The translations under genes and the position numbers were made by a program. Of a stretch of 64,000 nt of DNA, positions 8,132 to 15,790 are shown in pieces. The DNA lies in contig CH672374.1 in assembly GCA_000153385.1 (NCBI GenBank), positions 1,738,544-1,802,543 on the forward strand. Reading direction: 5' to 3'. This stretch comes from Flavobacteria bacterium BBFL7. Lineage in GTDB: Bacteria > Bacteroidota > Bacteroidia > Flavobacteriales > Flavobacteriaceae. The first letter of the stretch is position 1, and every line of letters begins with the position of its first letter. The notes beneath the pieces are model-generated. The model was not told where the DNA came from. It worked only from the letters and a program-made list of their open reading frames with translations, and made no database searches.

Positions 8132-8785
8132 TTAAATCACCATCTCAGGAACATCTCCATTAATAATTATGTTTCCTTCAGTAGCAGCTTTTATATCTTC
8201 AACACTTACACCAGGTGCTCGTTCTAGTAGGACAAATCCTTTATCTGTTACATCAAGTACAGCCATGTTAGTGACTACTTTAGTAATACAATTAACTCCT
8301 GTAAGTGGAAGCGAACATCTCTTTAATAATTTAGAAGCTCCAGCGCGATTGGTATGCATCATCGCAACGATGATATTTTCTGCGCTTGCTACTAAGTCCA
8401 TAGCGCCGCCCATTCCTTTTACCATTTTGCCCGGTATTTTCCAGTTGGCTATATCACCATTTTCGGCAACTTCCATGGCTCCTAGGATAGTTAGATCTAC
8501 ATGCTGTCCACGTATCATCCCAAAACTCATAGAACTATCAAAAAAGCTCGCTCCTGGTAATGTGGTAATGGTTTGTTTACCTGCGTTAATTACATCGGCA
8601 TCTTCTTCTCCATCAAAAGGGAAAGGTCCCATTCCTAATACTCCATTCTCTGATTGAAATTCTACGTCTATTCCTTGCGGCACATAGTTTGCGACTAGAG
8701 TAGGGATTCCTATTCCTAGGTTTACGTAATATCCGTCTTTTACTTCTTTTGCGATTCTTTGTGCAATTTGTTCTTTAGTCAACAT
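8132..8785 (-). CDS. scoB: 3-oxoacid CoA-transferase subunit B
   Basis: 217 residues, the beta subunit of a family I CoA-transferase. With subunit A it moves CoA between succinyl-CoA and acetoacetate (or a related acyl donor/acceptor pair), allowing ketone-body or branched-chain-derived acetoacetate to be used. The catalytic glutamate lies in the motif SENGVLG (about residues 45-51), the hallmark of this subunit. A Gly-rich GIGIPTLV segment near residue 25 and the GGAMDL motif are also present. Subunit A is encoded 3 bp upstream on the same strand, so both polypeptides come from one transcript. The length is standard for the separate-subunit bacterial form. Confidence 0.93.
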   Translation of the reverse strand: MLTKEQIAQRIAKEVKDGYYVNLGIGIPTLVANYVPQGIDVEFQSENGVLGMGPFPFDGEEDADVINAGKQTITTLPGASFFDSSMSFGMIRGQHVDLTILGAMEVAENGDIANWKIPGKMVKGMGGAMDLVASAENIIVAMMHTNRAGASKLLKRCSLPLTGVNCITKVVTNMAVLDVTDKGFVLLERAPGVSVEDIKAATEGNIIINGDVPEMVI

Positions 8786-8788
8786 GAT

Positions 8789-9490
8789 TTATGCTTTTTG
8801 TCTAACAGTTCTCTGTTCAATTCTCTTCTCATACTTTGCGCCTTGGAAAATACGTTTTACAAAGATTCCTGGAATGTGGATTTGGTTAGGATCTAGAGTT
8901 CCAGCAGGAACTAGTTCTTCAACCTCAGCAACCGTGATTGTTGCCGCACCAGCCATCACCGGATTAAAATTGCGAGCGGTTCCTTTAAAAATAAGATTAC
9001 CAGCCTCATCACCTTTCCATGCTTTTACAAAAGCAAAATCTGCTTGAAATGCATGTTCTAGAATATGTGGTTTCCCATTAAAATCTCTTACTTCTTTTCC
9101 TTCGGCTACTTCAGTACCGTAACCAGCTGGTGTAAAGAACGCAGGGATTCCAGCTTGTGCTGCTCTACAACGCTCTGCCAGTGTTCCTTGTGGTATTAAA
9201 TCTACTTCAAGTTCACCACTCAGCATTTGCCTTTCAAACTCGTCATTCTCTCCTACATAAGAGGATATCATTTTTTTGATTTGTTTCCCTTGTAATAGTA
9301 AACCTAATCCAAAATCATCTACTCCAGCATTATTAGATATACACGTTAAATCAGTAATACCTGTTTTTACCAGTTGGGCAATACTGTTTTCTGGGATTCC
9401 AGATAGGCCAAAACCACCTACCATAAAGGTCATACCACTCTTAACGCCTTCCAGTGCTTCTTCTACACTACTTACCGTTCTATTAATCAT
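8789..9490 (-). CDS. scoA: 3-oxoacid CoA-transferase subunit A
   Basis: 233 residues from the ATG at 9490 ([20 protein letters not shown]). The 16 residues that precede it in the open frame do not resemble the family, so I exclude them. This is the alpha subunit of succinyl-CoA:3-ketoacid CoA-transferase, with the family motif [13 protein letters not shown] (about residues 24-36) and the YNSNVG-like region [15 protein letters not shown]. It pairs with the B subunit immediately downstream. The enzyme is cytoplasmic. The substrate preference within the family (acetoacetate, 3-oxoadipate, butyrate) cannot be fixed from motifs, but the lengths and motifs best match the SCOT type. Confidence 0.92.
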   Translation of the reverse strand: MINRTVSSVEEALEGVKSGMTFMVGGFGLSGIPENSIAQLVKTGITDLTCISNNAGVDDFGLGLLLQGKQIKKMISSYVGENDEFERQMLSGELEVDLIPQGTLAERCRAAQAGIPAFFTPAGYGTEVAEGKEVRDFNGKPHILEHAFQADFAFVKAWKGDEAGNLIFKGTARNFNPVMAGAATITVAEVEELVPAGTLDPNQIHIPGIFVKRIFQGAKYEKRIEQRTVRQKA

Positions 9491-9613
9491 GTAACTTTTA
9501 TTTGCCTTAAAAATACAGTAATAATTCATTGTTATCAATAGTAATTCCTACTCAAAATAAGCGGTCGTGTTTTCTGATCATTTCCATAAATTGCAGTAAA
9601 AATTCTGTGCAGC

Positions 9614-10261
9614 ATGAGTGTTAAAAGACATCTTATTGATCCATCGGTAGGTAGCAAAGGTTATTTCCCCATTAATTTATCTGTTGAGAATTCATTTTGG
9701 GATAAAAATGATGTGAGTGATATCGCAGTATTTGAAAAATATCTTGCAGAAAAAAGAGATGAACATCAATCTTATGTTGCCCATGGTGGTTATCTAGAAC
9801 AACGCGCCTTATATCGCAAAAATGTTCGTTTTCAAACAGGCATCACTCGAGATGTACATATGGGAATAGATTTATGGGCTCCAGCCGGCACTAGTGTTCA
9901 TGCAGTAATGGATGGTGTGGTTCACTCTTTTGCACATAATGATGATGCTGGTAATTTCGGTCCTACCATAATTTTAGAACATGACTGGAATGGCCAGAAA
10001 ATCTACAGCCTATATGGACACTTATCCACTAGTGATATGGCAGGTTGGGAAGTTGGATTCCGCTTTCGCGAAAGCGAGAAAATAGCAACTCTGGGAACTG
10101 CACGAGAAAATGGTGGTTACTCACCACATCTACACTTTCAGGTAATGACAGATATGAGAGATTATCGTGGCGATTTTCCTGGTGTTGCTGCACAAGAAGA
10201 GTTAGCGAATTATGAAAATGTGATTCTAGATCCTAATCCGTTTATTTTCACTTCTATCTAG
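9614..10261 (+). CDS. M23 family metallopeptidase (LytM domain)
   Basis: 215 residues. The C-terminal two thirds (about 75-190) form a LytM/M23 fold with the zinc-binding signature HMGIDLWAP (His and Asp), the conserved YSLYGHLS and the HLHFQV motif. M23 enzymes cut peptide cross-links in peptidoglycan. The core histidines and aspartate are present, so it should be active rather than a pseudo-enzyme. No signal peptide is visible, which is unusual for a wall hydrolase and matches the uncharacterised 'peptidoglycan DD-metallopeptidase' proteins of this order. A palindromic repeat is read in frame as RFRES at residues 150-154, in the loop before the strand IATLG where other M23 proteins have a short KxGxxI turn. 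Confidence 0.87.
   Translation: MSVKRHLIDPSVGSKGYFPINLSVENSFWDKNDVSDIAVFEKYLAEKRDEHQSYVAHGGYLEQRALYRKNVRFQTGITRDVHMGIDLWAPAGTSVHAVMDGVVHSFAHNDDAGNFGPTIILEHDWNGQKIYSLYGHLSTSDMAGWEVGFRFRESEKIATLGTARENGGYSPHLHFQVMTDMRDYRGDFPGVAAQEELANYENVILDPNPFIFTSI
10061..10076. repeat. Dispersed palindrome, copy 3 (inside M23 peptidase gene)
   Basis: CGCTTTCGCGAAAGCG, exact; encodes Arg-Phe-Arg-Glu-Ser at residues 150-154. Confidence 0.95.
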
Positions 10262-10581
10262 ATTTAGGTAATTAAATGTCTTTTTCATTTTTTCCTGATG
10301 AAAAAACGAAACAAAAAAATCAAGACTTAAGAGCATTTTACTAAAAATTTCTATCGCTACAGCGCAAAAAGAAGGTCAGTTACTTTTAATAATATAAGAG
10401 ATATTATCATCTTTTATATATTCAGTCCAATCCGTTTCTAAACGATTTTTGCTTGACCTTACGCTCAATTCATTTTTAACGTAAAACTCTCTTAGGTCGT
10501 TTTTCTAAGGCATCTTATAGACTTTATAGAATTGGTATTTAAAAAACGAACATTAAATTAATCCTTTTATATATTTAAAGC
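10262..10581. other. 320-bp intergenic region before dprA
   Basis: AT-rich. I find no open frame, tRNA or clear terminator with a T-run. A weak AT-only hairpin lies near 10288-10306. Presumably it contains the dprA promoter, but I see no good TAnnTTTG box. Confidence 0.4.
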
Positions 10582-11676
10582 ATGGAAGAACAAGAACTGC
10601 TCTCAATTCTCGCGCTTAAAAAAGCACCTCTTATAGGTGATATCATGGCCAAAAAGTTGATCAGAACCTTTGGTAGTGCGACGGCGGTTTTTGAACAATC
10701 AATGCGAGAAATAGCCGCAATTGAAGGAATAGGCGATAAAAAAGCACAGTTTATAAAGGCTACAGATCTATTTACCAAGGCCGATAAAGAACTGGAATAC
10801 GTCCATAAAGAAGGTATCACCACCAGAATATACTATGAAGACAATTATCCTGAACGCCTACAATACTGCGTGGATGGACCGATTGTTTTTTTTGAGAAAG
10901 GAAATATAGACTGGAACAATCCCTATACCTTGAGTATAGTAGGGACACGTCAGATCACCTCAACTGGCGCGGCTTTTCTAGAAAAATTTATAGAAGAAAT
11001 TGCTCCACTCAAACCACTAATCATAAGCGGATATGCTTATGGTGTTGATATTCTTGCACATCAACTAGCTATTAAATATGGATTACAAACTGTGGCAGTA
11101 GTCGCCCATGGACTGAATCAAACTTACCCGAGAAATCACGAAGCTTACAATGAGCAAATGATGGCAAACGGTGGTTTTGTTACGGACTTTTGGCACACGG
11201 CAACCTTTGATAGAAAAAATTTTCTGGGCCGTAATCGCATTATCGCTGGATTGAGTGAGGCAACGGTTGTTATAGAAAGTGCTGCAAAAGGTGGCTCACT
11301 GGTTACCGCAGATCTCGCTGCTGGTTATAACCGTGAAGTATTTGCTGTGCCAGGTCGTGTGAATGATAAGTATTCTATAGGTTGTAATGAGCTCATCAAA
11401 CAGTCCAAAGCTCATTTACTCACCAAAGCGGCTGATATCCCATACATTCTAGGCTGGAAAGAGCGCAATACTGGTGTGCAAAAACAGCTTTTTGTAGAAC
11501 TCAGTGAGGACGAAAAACTGATTTACCGTTACTTAAAGGAAAACGAAAAAGAACTCCTAGACATCATAGCTATAAACATCAATAAGCCTGCTCATCAAGT
11601 AGCATCATTACTGATGAGTATGGAATTAAAAGGTGTTATAAAACCACTGCCTGGGAAGATGTTTATGTTGGTTTAG
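10582..11676 (+). CDS. dprA: DNA-processing protein DprA
   Basis: 364 residues. DprA loads RecA on incoming single-stranded DNA during natural transformation. An N-terminal helix-hairpin-helix region (about 1-70, with IEGIGDKKAQ) is followed by the extended Rossmann fold (about 85-290) with SIVGTRQ at 118-124, GYAYGVD, GRNRIIAGLS and GGSLVTADLA. A C-terminal winged-helix domain (about 300-364) ends with LKGVIKPLPGKMFMLV. All parts are intact, so the gene should work and the organism may be naturally competent. Its last ~100 bp are repeated twice downstream (12464-12562, 13220-13321) between orphan genes, so the 3' end of dprA appears to be a recurrent junction for inserted DNA. Confidence 0.95.
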   Translation: MEEQELLSILALKKAPLIGDIMAKKLIRTFGSATAVFEQSMREIAAIEGIGDKKAQFIKATDLFTKADKELEYVHKEGITTRIYYEDNYPERLQYCVDGPIVFFEKGNIDWNNPYTLSIVGTRQITSTGAAFLEKFIEEIAPLKPLIISGYAYGVDILAHQLAIKYGLQTVAVVAHGLNQTYPRNHEAYNEQMMANGGFVTDFWHTATFDRKNFLGRNRIIAGLSEATVVIESAAKGGSLVTADLAAGYNREVFAVPGRVNDKYSIGCNELIKQSKAHLLTKAADIPYILGWKERNTGVQKQLFVELSEDEKLIYRYLKENEKELLDIIAININKPAHQVASLLMSMELKGVIKPLPGKMFMLV

Positions 11677-11703
11677 GTATATAAAACCATCAACCTGTAT
11701 CGA

Positions 11704-12315
11704 TTAATATAATCTTTGGTCATGGACTTTCTCAATCAACTCTATAGAATTATTTTTTACTTCATAAATATATACTGAAGGTAGACTAATACCACTATAG
11801 GTCCTCTTTCCTGCACTATATAAAGCATATATATTAGTTGCTATTTCTAATGGCCTACTATAAATAATAAGTTGGTAATATTTATTTCTGGTTGCATCAA
11901 AGGTTCTTTCGTTGAATGCTTGTTGACTATTAGATAAAGAACTAGAAACTAGAAACTCAACATTTGGTTTTTTAACAATTTGTAATTCAGAAGCATCCCA
12001 TTTTTGAAAAGAGTTGAAGTTCTGATCTAATTTTATTTCTTCTTCTAGCTCGCTTGAATAATATTTTGAAGCGGCAGTCATATTTAAAGAATTATCGTCT
12101 GACTCTGAATAATTTCCTTTTAATATTCTTAAAATTTCTGAATTAGGAACTATATTATTAGAAATATAATACGTTACAACATCTTTGTCCTCACTTAAAG
12201 TATTTTTCAAATCATTTTTAAAATGATATGAAATAATATCAGGATTTATTTTTTTTGATAATGAGGCGCAACCTGATAAACTGCATAATAAAATGAGAAA
12301 AATTCTTAATCGCAT
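11704..12315 (-). CDS. Orphan lipoprotein, dprA-tail island gene 1
   Basis: 203 residues, not recognised. The N-terminus is a lipoprotein signal (MRLRIFLILLCSLSGC) with Cys16 as the lipidation site, so the product is likely anchored in the outer or inner membrane facing the periplasm. The mature part is polar, with no repeats and no catalytic motif that I can identify. The gene's 3' end lies 27 bp from the dprA stop, facing it. It is the first of three reverse-strand orphan genes between dprA and trpS and is very AT-rich compared with dprA, which fits acquired DNA. Confidence 0.7.
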   Translation of the reverse strand: MRLRIFLILLCSLSGCASLSKKINPDIISYHFKNDLKNTLSEDKDVVTYYISNNIVPNSEILRILKGNYSESDDNSLNMTAASKYYSSELEEEIKLDQNFNSFQKWDASELQIVKKPNVEFLVSSSLSNSQQAFNERTFDATRNKYYQLIIYSRPLEIATNIYALYSAGKRTYSGISLPSVYIYEVKNNSIELIEKVHDQRLY

Positions 12316-12463
12316 AATTGACCATGTGGATAATATTGTAATTGCTGGCCTCCCAAATCATATTGTGGCTGATTGAAGTCCTCTGCAGTTATTCTTTTAC
12401 TAATTCTAATTTGTTCCAAAAAAACTATTATTATTTTAGTTTTGATCATATTTATTCGATATT

Positions 12464-12562
12464 AACTTCCATAAACCAGTCCATTTAGTTGCTTCTTTAT
12501 TAATAAGTATGAAATTAAAAGGTGTGATTAAACCATTGCCAGAGAAACAGTTGATGATGATT
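12464..12562 (+). repeat. Degenerate copy of the dprA 3' end (copy 2)
   Basis: In the dprA frame it reads NFHKPVHLVASLLISMKLKG followed by VIKPLPEKQLMM. This corresponds to the last 33 codons of dprA (11575-11676) without indels. The terminal stop has been lost. Several codons (for example CCAGTCCATTTAGTTGCTTC) match copy 3 rather than dprA itself. Confidence 0.88.
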
Positions 12563-12569
12563 TCATGTT

Positions 12570-13175
12570 TTATACTTTATTGAGAATAAGCATTGCTCCG
12601 TTGGGCAAATAATCAGCTGTAGAAGTACATTGAGAATTATTAGGCAATGGGTCGCTTGTAATTCCCTGTGGTGAACCTTGAGTTATTACAACTTGCAATT
12701 CTGTTTTAGCTGCGCCAACAACACTCCAATTTTGTTGAGGCACCTCAGGTTTTACATAAATCTTTCGAGTATTACCGCATGCATCGTGTAGGTTCAAGCC
12801 AAAATATCCATCTAAATGGTATAAAATACCATGAAACTCAGACAAACCAGATTGAGCTGAGCTCACCACTATATTACCATTAGAATCTTTAATGTCATAT
12901 TTGATGTTTATAAAATCTTCTTCGATATTACTGTAAGAATTATAAACTCTCGCTTTATAAATTCGAAAAACTATTGTGTTTCCATTATAGATACCAGTCC
13001 AATTTCCGACAAAAGAATCTAACGTATTATTCAAATCATGTATTTTAGTAACCTCTTGAGGTAAGTCTAACTCATTGTCCGAATAATAAGCGGCTTGTTC
13101 CAAAGAGAGAATGTCTTGAGCATTTGACAATATTGAGACAAAAAGGAATGCTATTGTTATTTTAATTTTCATCAT
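12570..13175 (-). CDS. Secreted orphan protein (possible DUF6705), dprA-tail island gene 2
   Basis: 201 residues with a clear signal peptide (MMKIKITIAFLFVSILSNAQ). The mature protein has a beta-rich pattern with LDSFVGNWTGIYNGNTIVFRIYKARVY and a late Cys in NNSQCTSTADYLPNGAMLILNKV. This resembles the flavobacterial DUF6705 proteins of unknown function, which have a signal peptide, a 'VGTW' strand and a YLP..M.L ending; I recognise this from memory and it is uncertain. The 3' end abuts dprA-tail copy 2 (7 bp away). It is probably exported to the periplasm or surface. No function can be given. Confidence 0.72.
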   Translation of the reverse strand: MMKIKITIAFLFVSILSNAQDILSLEQAAYYSDNELDLPQEVTKIHDLNNTLDSFVGNWTGIYNGNTIVFRIYKARVYNSYSNIEEDFINIKYDIKDSNGNIVVSSAQSGLSEFHGILYHLDGYFGLNLHDACGNTRKIYVKPEVPQQNWSVVGAAKTELQVVITQGSPQGITSDPLPNNSQCTSTADYLPNGAMLILNKV

Positions 13176-13219
13176 GACATTTATTAAAAGGGAATGAAAA
13201 AATACTACTAAATATAATT

Positions 13220-13321
13220 AACATTAACAAACCAGTCCATTTAGTTGCTTCTTTTTTAATGAGGATGGAATTTAAAGGTGTGGTAAAACCACTGCCTGGG
13301 AAGATGTTTATGTTGGTTTAG
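13220..13321 (+). repeat. Full-length copy of the dprA 3' end with stop (copy 3)
   Basis: It aligns without gaps to dprA codons at 11575-11676. The last 36 bases (from AAACCACTGCCTGGG to TAG) are identical, and there are 18 differences in the first 66. The peptide reads NINKPVHLVASFLMRMEFKG then VVKPLPGKMFMLV and stop. It has no start or upstream body of dprA. Confidence 0.93.
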
Positions 13322-13350
13322 AATTGAATAATGAAATATTTGATTTTACG

Positions 13351-13641
13351 TTAATTCATTTTAAACACAAACTCGCAAATATTCTTTTCAGCTTTTACTC
13401 CTTTTAAGCATTCATTAATATATTTAGAAACTCTTTTAGTCGGAATCATTGTGTAATCGAATACAGTTCCTATTTCATCTTTTTTACTAGAATCCCATTG
13501 ATATTCGATTCCGTTTTTATCAATAACAATAGATTCACTATAAAATATATCTTGCCATTCTACTCTTTGAGTTAAATCAGAAATACTCTCGTAAACAATC
13601 ACTTGATGATTAGAGTTCACTTTGTGAATTAAAAATATCAT
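13351..13641 (-). CDS. Orphan small protein, dprA-tail island gene 3
   Basis: 96 residues, not recognised. No signal peptide; the N-terminus MIFLIHKVNSNHQVIVYESI looks like a beta-strand-rich cytoplasmic fold. The sequence ends with KAEKNICEFVFKMN. It lies 29 bp from dprA-tail copy 3 and 27 bp from the trpS stop, on the same strand as trpS. The coding potential is modest because of its small size, but the frame is clean and it fits the pattern of one reverse-strand gene per dprA tail. Confidence 0.55.
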   Translation of the reverse strand: MIFLIHKVNSNHQVIVYESISDLTQRVEWQDIFYSESIVIDKNGIEYQWDSSKKDEIGTVFDYTMIPTKRVSKYINECLKGVKAEKNICEFVFKMN

Positions 13642-13668
13642 AGACTCCTTTAAAATATGAAAGCCTAT

Positions 13669-14637
13669 TTAATATCCCAACTTCTCCCTTACACGTTTTA
13701 ATGTAGCATTTGCGATTAAGGTAGCTTTTACAGCACCTGCTTCTAAAGCAGCATCAATCTCGTGCTTATTCTCCATAAAGTGGTTGTAGCGTTCTCTAAT
13801 AGGTCCAAATTTTTCTAAAATAGCCTCAAATAGAGCTTGCTTTGCATGACCATAACCATAATTGCCTGCCGCATAGTTTGCTCTCATTGCTGCAACTTTA
13901 TCTTCTGTAGCGATTATTTTATACAGTGCAAATACATTACAGGTCTCAGTATCCTTAGGTTCTTCAAGTGGCGTACTGTCTGTTTCTATAGACATGACTT
14001 GTTTGCGCAACTTCTTATCTGCTAGGAAAATATTGATATAGTTTCCTTTAGACTTACTCATTTTATCACCATCTGTACCAGGTACGAGCATCGTGCTTTC
14101 TTGAATTTTACCTTCAGGTTCTATGAGAGTTTCTCCCATTGCGTTATTGAATTTACCAGCTACTTCTCTAGTAATCTCTATATGTTGCAATTGGTCTTTC
14201 CCTACAGGTACTACCTGGGCATCATATAATAAAATGTCTGCCGCCATAAGCATAGGATAGGTAAATAATCCTGCGTTTACATCCTGTAAGCGGTCTGCTT
14301 TATCTTTAAAACTATGTGCTAGTGTTAATCGCTGATAAGGAAAGAAACAGTTTAAATACCAGTTCAACTCAGTTACCTGCGGTACATCACTTTGTCTATA
14401 AAAAGTAGTCTCATTTATGTCTAGACCACAAGCTAACCATGCTGCAGCTGTAGAATAAGTGTTTTCTCTTAAAGTCTCGCCGTCTTTAATTTGAGTAAGT
14501 GAATGCAAGTCTGCTATAAAAAGAAAAGCATCATTTTCTTTTTGTGCAGACATTTCTACAGCTGGTAATATAGCTCCTAATAAGTTTCCTAAATGTGGAG
14601 TTCCTGTAGATTGTACACCGGTAAGTATTCTAGTCAT
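13669..14637 (-). CDS. trpS: Tryptophan-tRNA ligase
   Basis: 322 residues from the ATG at 14637 (MTRILTGVQSTGTPHLGNLLG). The longer open frame adds 16 residues that overlap the promoter, so I reject it. It is a class I aminoacyl-tRNA synthetase that charges tRNA-Trp. The ATP-binding signatures are TPHLGN (about residues 12-17, the HIGH equivalent) and KMSKSKGN (about 190-197). Length is standard for bacterial TrpRS. A textbook Bacteroidota promoter lies just upstream (14656-14687), giving an 18-nt leader. No T-box or leader peptide is seen. Confidence 0.96.
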   Translation of the reverse strand: MTRILTGVQSTGTPHLGNLLGAILPAVEMSAQKENDAFLFIADLHSLTQIKDGETLRENTYSTAAAWLACGLDINETTFYRQSDVPQVTELNWYLNCFFPYQRLTLAHSFKDKADRLQDVNAGLFTYPMLMAADILLYDAQVVPVGKDQLQHIEITREVAGKFNNAMGETLIEPEGKIQESTMLVPGTDGDKMSKSKGNYINIFLADKKLRKQVMSIETDSTPLEEPKDTETCNVFALYKIIATEDKVAAMRANYAAGNYGYGHAKQALFEAILEKFGPIRERYNHFMENKHEIDAALEAGAVKATLIANATLKRVREKLGY

Positions 14638-14655
14638 GGTAAATGTATTGAAATG

Positions 14656-14687
14656 CAAAGGTAAATTACTCTCACTATTATGCACAA
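14656..14687 (-). promoter_or_regulatory. trpS promoter (TTTG-N20-TACCTTTG)
   Basis: On the reverse strand, TTTG (14687-14684) is separated by 20 bp from TACCTTTG (14663-14656), matching the Bacteroidota -33/-7 consensus. The trpS ATG follows 18 nt later. Confidence 0.65.
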
Positions 14688-14919
14688 AGTATTAAGTACA
14701 AACTATTGTTTAAATAGGGCCTTTTCAAGTATTAATAATAGAAATGATTTAAAGTTCAAGACCACATCTGGATAAGCCTAATAGTCTGTTGGTGTTTTAG
14801 ACGCCATAAATGGAACCTGTTAAGAGATATTATATCTAATTTGATAAGCTCTTTATAACACTCTAGATTAAACGCTAGGAATCGATTGTTACCTCATAAT
14901 TTCTTCTATTTTTGGTGGC

Positions 14920-15663
14920 TTGAAATGGTTGCGCTACATATTGATGCCTTTATACCGTGTATGGTTCTATATACTTATGGGAGTTCCTATCATTATACTA
15001 TTCCCCATACTGGTTGTCTTCACTATTTCAGAAAAAACTTATCATATGTTTTTTGCTATCGCTCGATTTTGGGCAGCTATAATTATTTACGGTATGGGTT
15101 TCTGGCCTATTATTAAACGTGAAGAGCCTATGCAAAAAGGGCAAAGCTATATGCTGGTAGCAAATCACACCAGCATGACAGATATTATGATCATGTTATT
15201 GGTTTCTAAAAACCCGTTTGTTTTTGTAGGGAAAGCTGAACTGGCCAAGATTCCTATTTTCGGTTTCTTTTATAAGCGCACTTGTATATTAGTAGATCGC
15301 AATAATCCCAGAAGTCGTAAAGCCGTTTTTGATAGAGCACGCGCTAGACTTTCTACTGGTGTCGGTATTTGTATTTTTCCAGAAGGTGGCGTGCCTGATG
15401 ATATGAATATTACATTAGACTCGTTTAAAGATGGCGCTTTCAGGCTTGCTATCGAGCATGAAATTCCCGTATTACCAGTCACTTTATTTGATAATAAGCA
15501 GCGCTTTCCTTTCCATTTCTTCTATGGCGGACCGGGAAAAATGCGCGCTCTTACTCATAAAGCTATTGATACTGCTGGTATGAACTTAAAGGAAGATAAA
15601 ATACGCTTTCGCGAAAGCGTGAGAACGATCATCTTATCATCTCTAGAAAATGATCTTAAATAG
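14920..15663 (+). CDS. plsC: 1-acyl-sn-glycerol-3-phosphate acyltransferase (PlsC family)
   Basis: Up to 247 residues. The enzyme transfers a second acyl chain to lysophosphatidic acid to make phosphatidic acid at the inner membrane. An N-terminal hydrophobic hairpin (about residues 10-65) precedes the acyltransferase domain with the catalytic NHTSMTD (HX4D, about 86-92), the substrate motif IFPEGG (about 153-158) and VLPVTLF. The start is uncertain: TTG at 14920 gives MKWLRYILMPLYRVW, which matches the family N-terminus, while ATG at 14944 would drop eight residues. A palindromic repeat is read in frame as IRFRESV (RFRES = 229-233) close to the C-terminus. Confidence 0.9.
   Translation: MKWLRYILMPLYRVWFYILMGVPIIILFPILVVFTISEKTYHMFFAIARFWAAIIIYGMGFWPIIKREEPMQKGQSYMLVANHTSMTDIMIMLLVSKNPFVFVGKAELAKIPIFGFFYKRTCILVDRNNPRSRKAVFDRARARLSTGVGICIFPEGGVPDDMNITLDSFKDGAFRLAIEHEIPVLPVTLFDNKQRFPFHFFYGGPGKMRALTHKAIDTAGMNLKEDKIRFRESVRTIILSSLENDLK
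15604..15619. repeat. Dispersed palindrome, copy 4 (inside plsC)
   Basis: CGCTTTCGCGAAAGCG within ATACGC...GCGTGA, exact; read as Arg-Phe-Arg-Glu-Ser (229-233). Confidence 0.95.
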
Positions 15664-15665
15664 AA

Positions 15666-15692
15666 AACCGCTCCATGGCACTGGAACGGTTC
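15666..15692 (+). terminator. Possible hairpin downstream of plsC
   Basis: AACCGCTCCA and TGGAACGGTT form a 10-bp stem with one mismatch, directly after the plsC stop. No T-run follows, so termination here is doubtful. Confidence 0.3.
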
Positions 15693-15790
15693 TCATCATC
15701 ATTGCAAAATAATTGAGTTTAACTTAACCAACCTCAATATTCTTCTTTTTCAACTTAACTATTTGCGACCTGCAATGAACGGTCTATGTT

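Noticed and set aside
8169-8657. 162-codon frame opposite scoB
   Set aside because: Antisense shadow of a conserved gene with Ser/Pro-rich nonsense composition.
11677-13650. Integron or insertion sequence in the dprA island
   Set aside because: No integrase, transposase, attC-like hairpin or terminal inverted repeats were found; only the dprA-tail copies are repeated.
13837-14025. 62-codon + strand frame inside trpS
   Set aside because: Cys/Ile-rich antisense shadow of a well-conserved synthetase gene.
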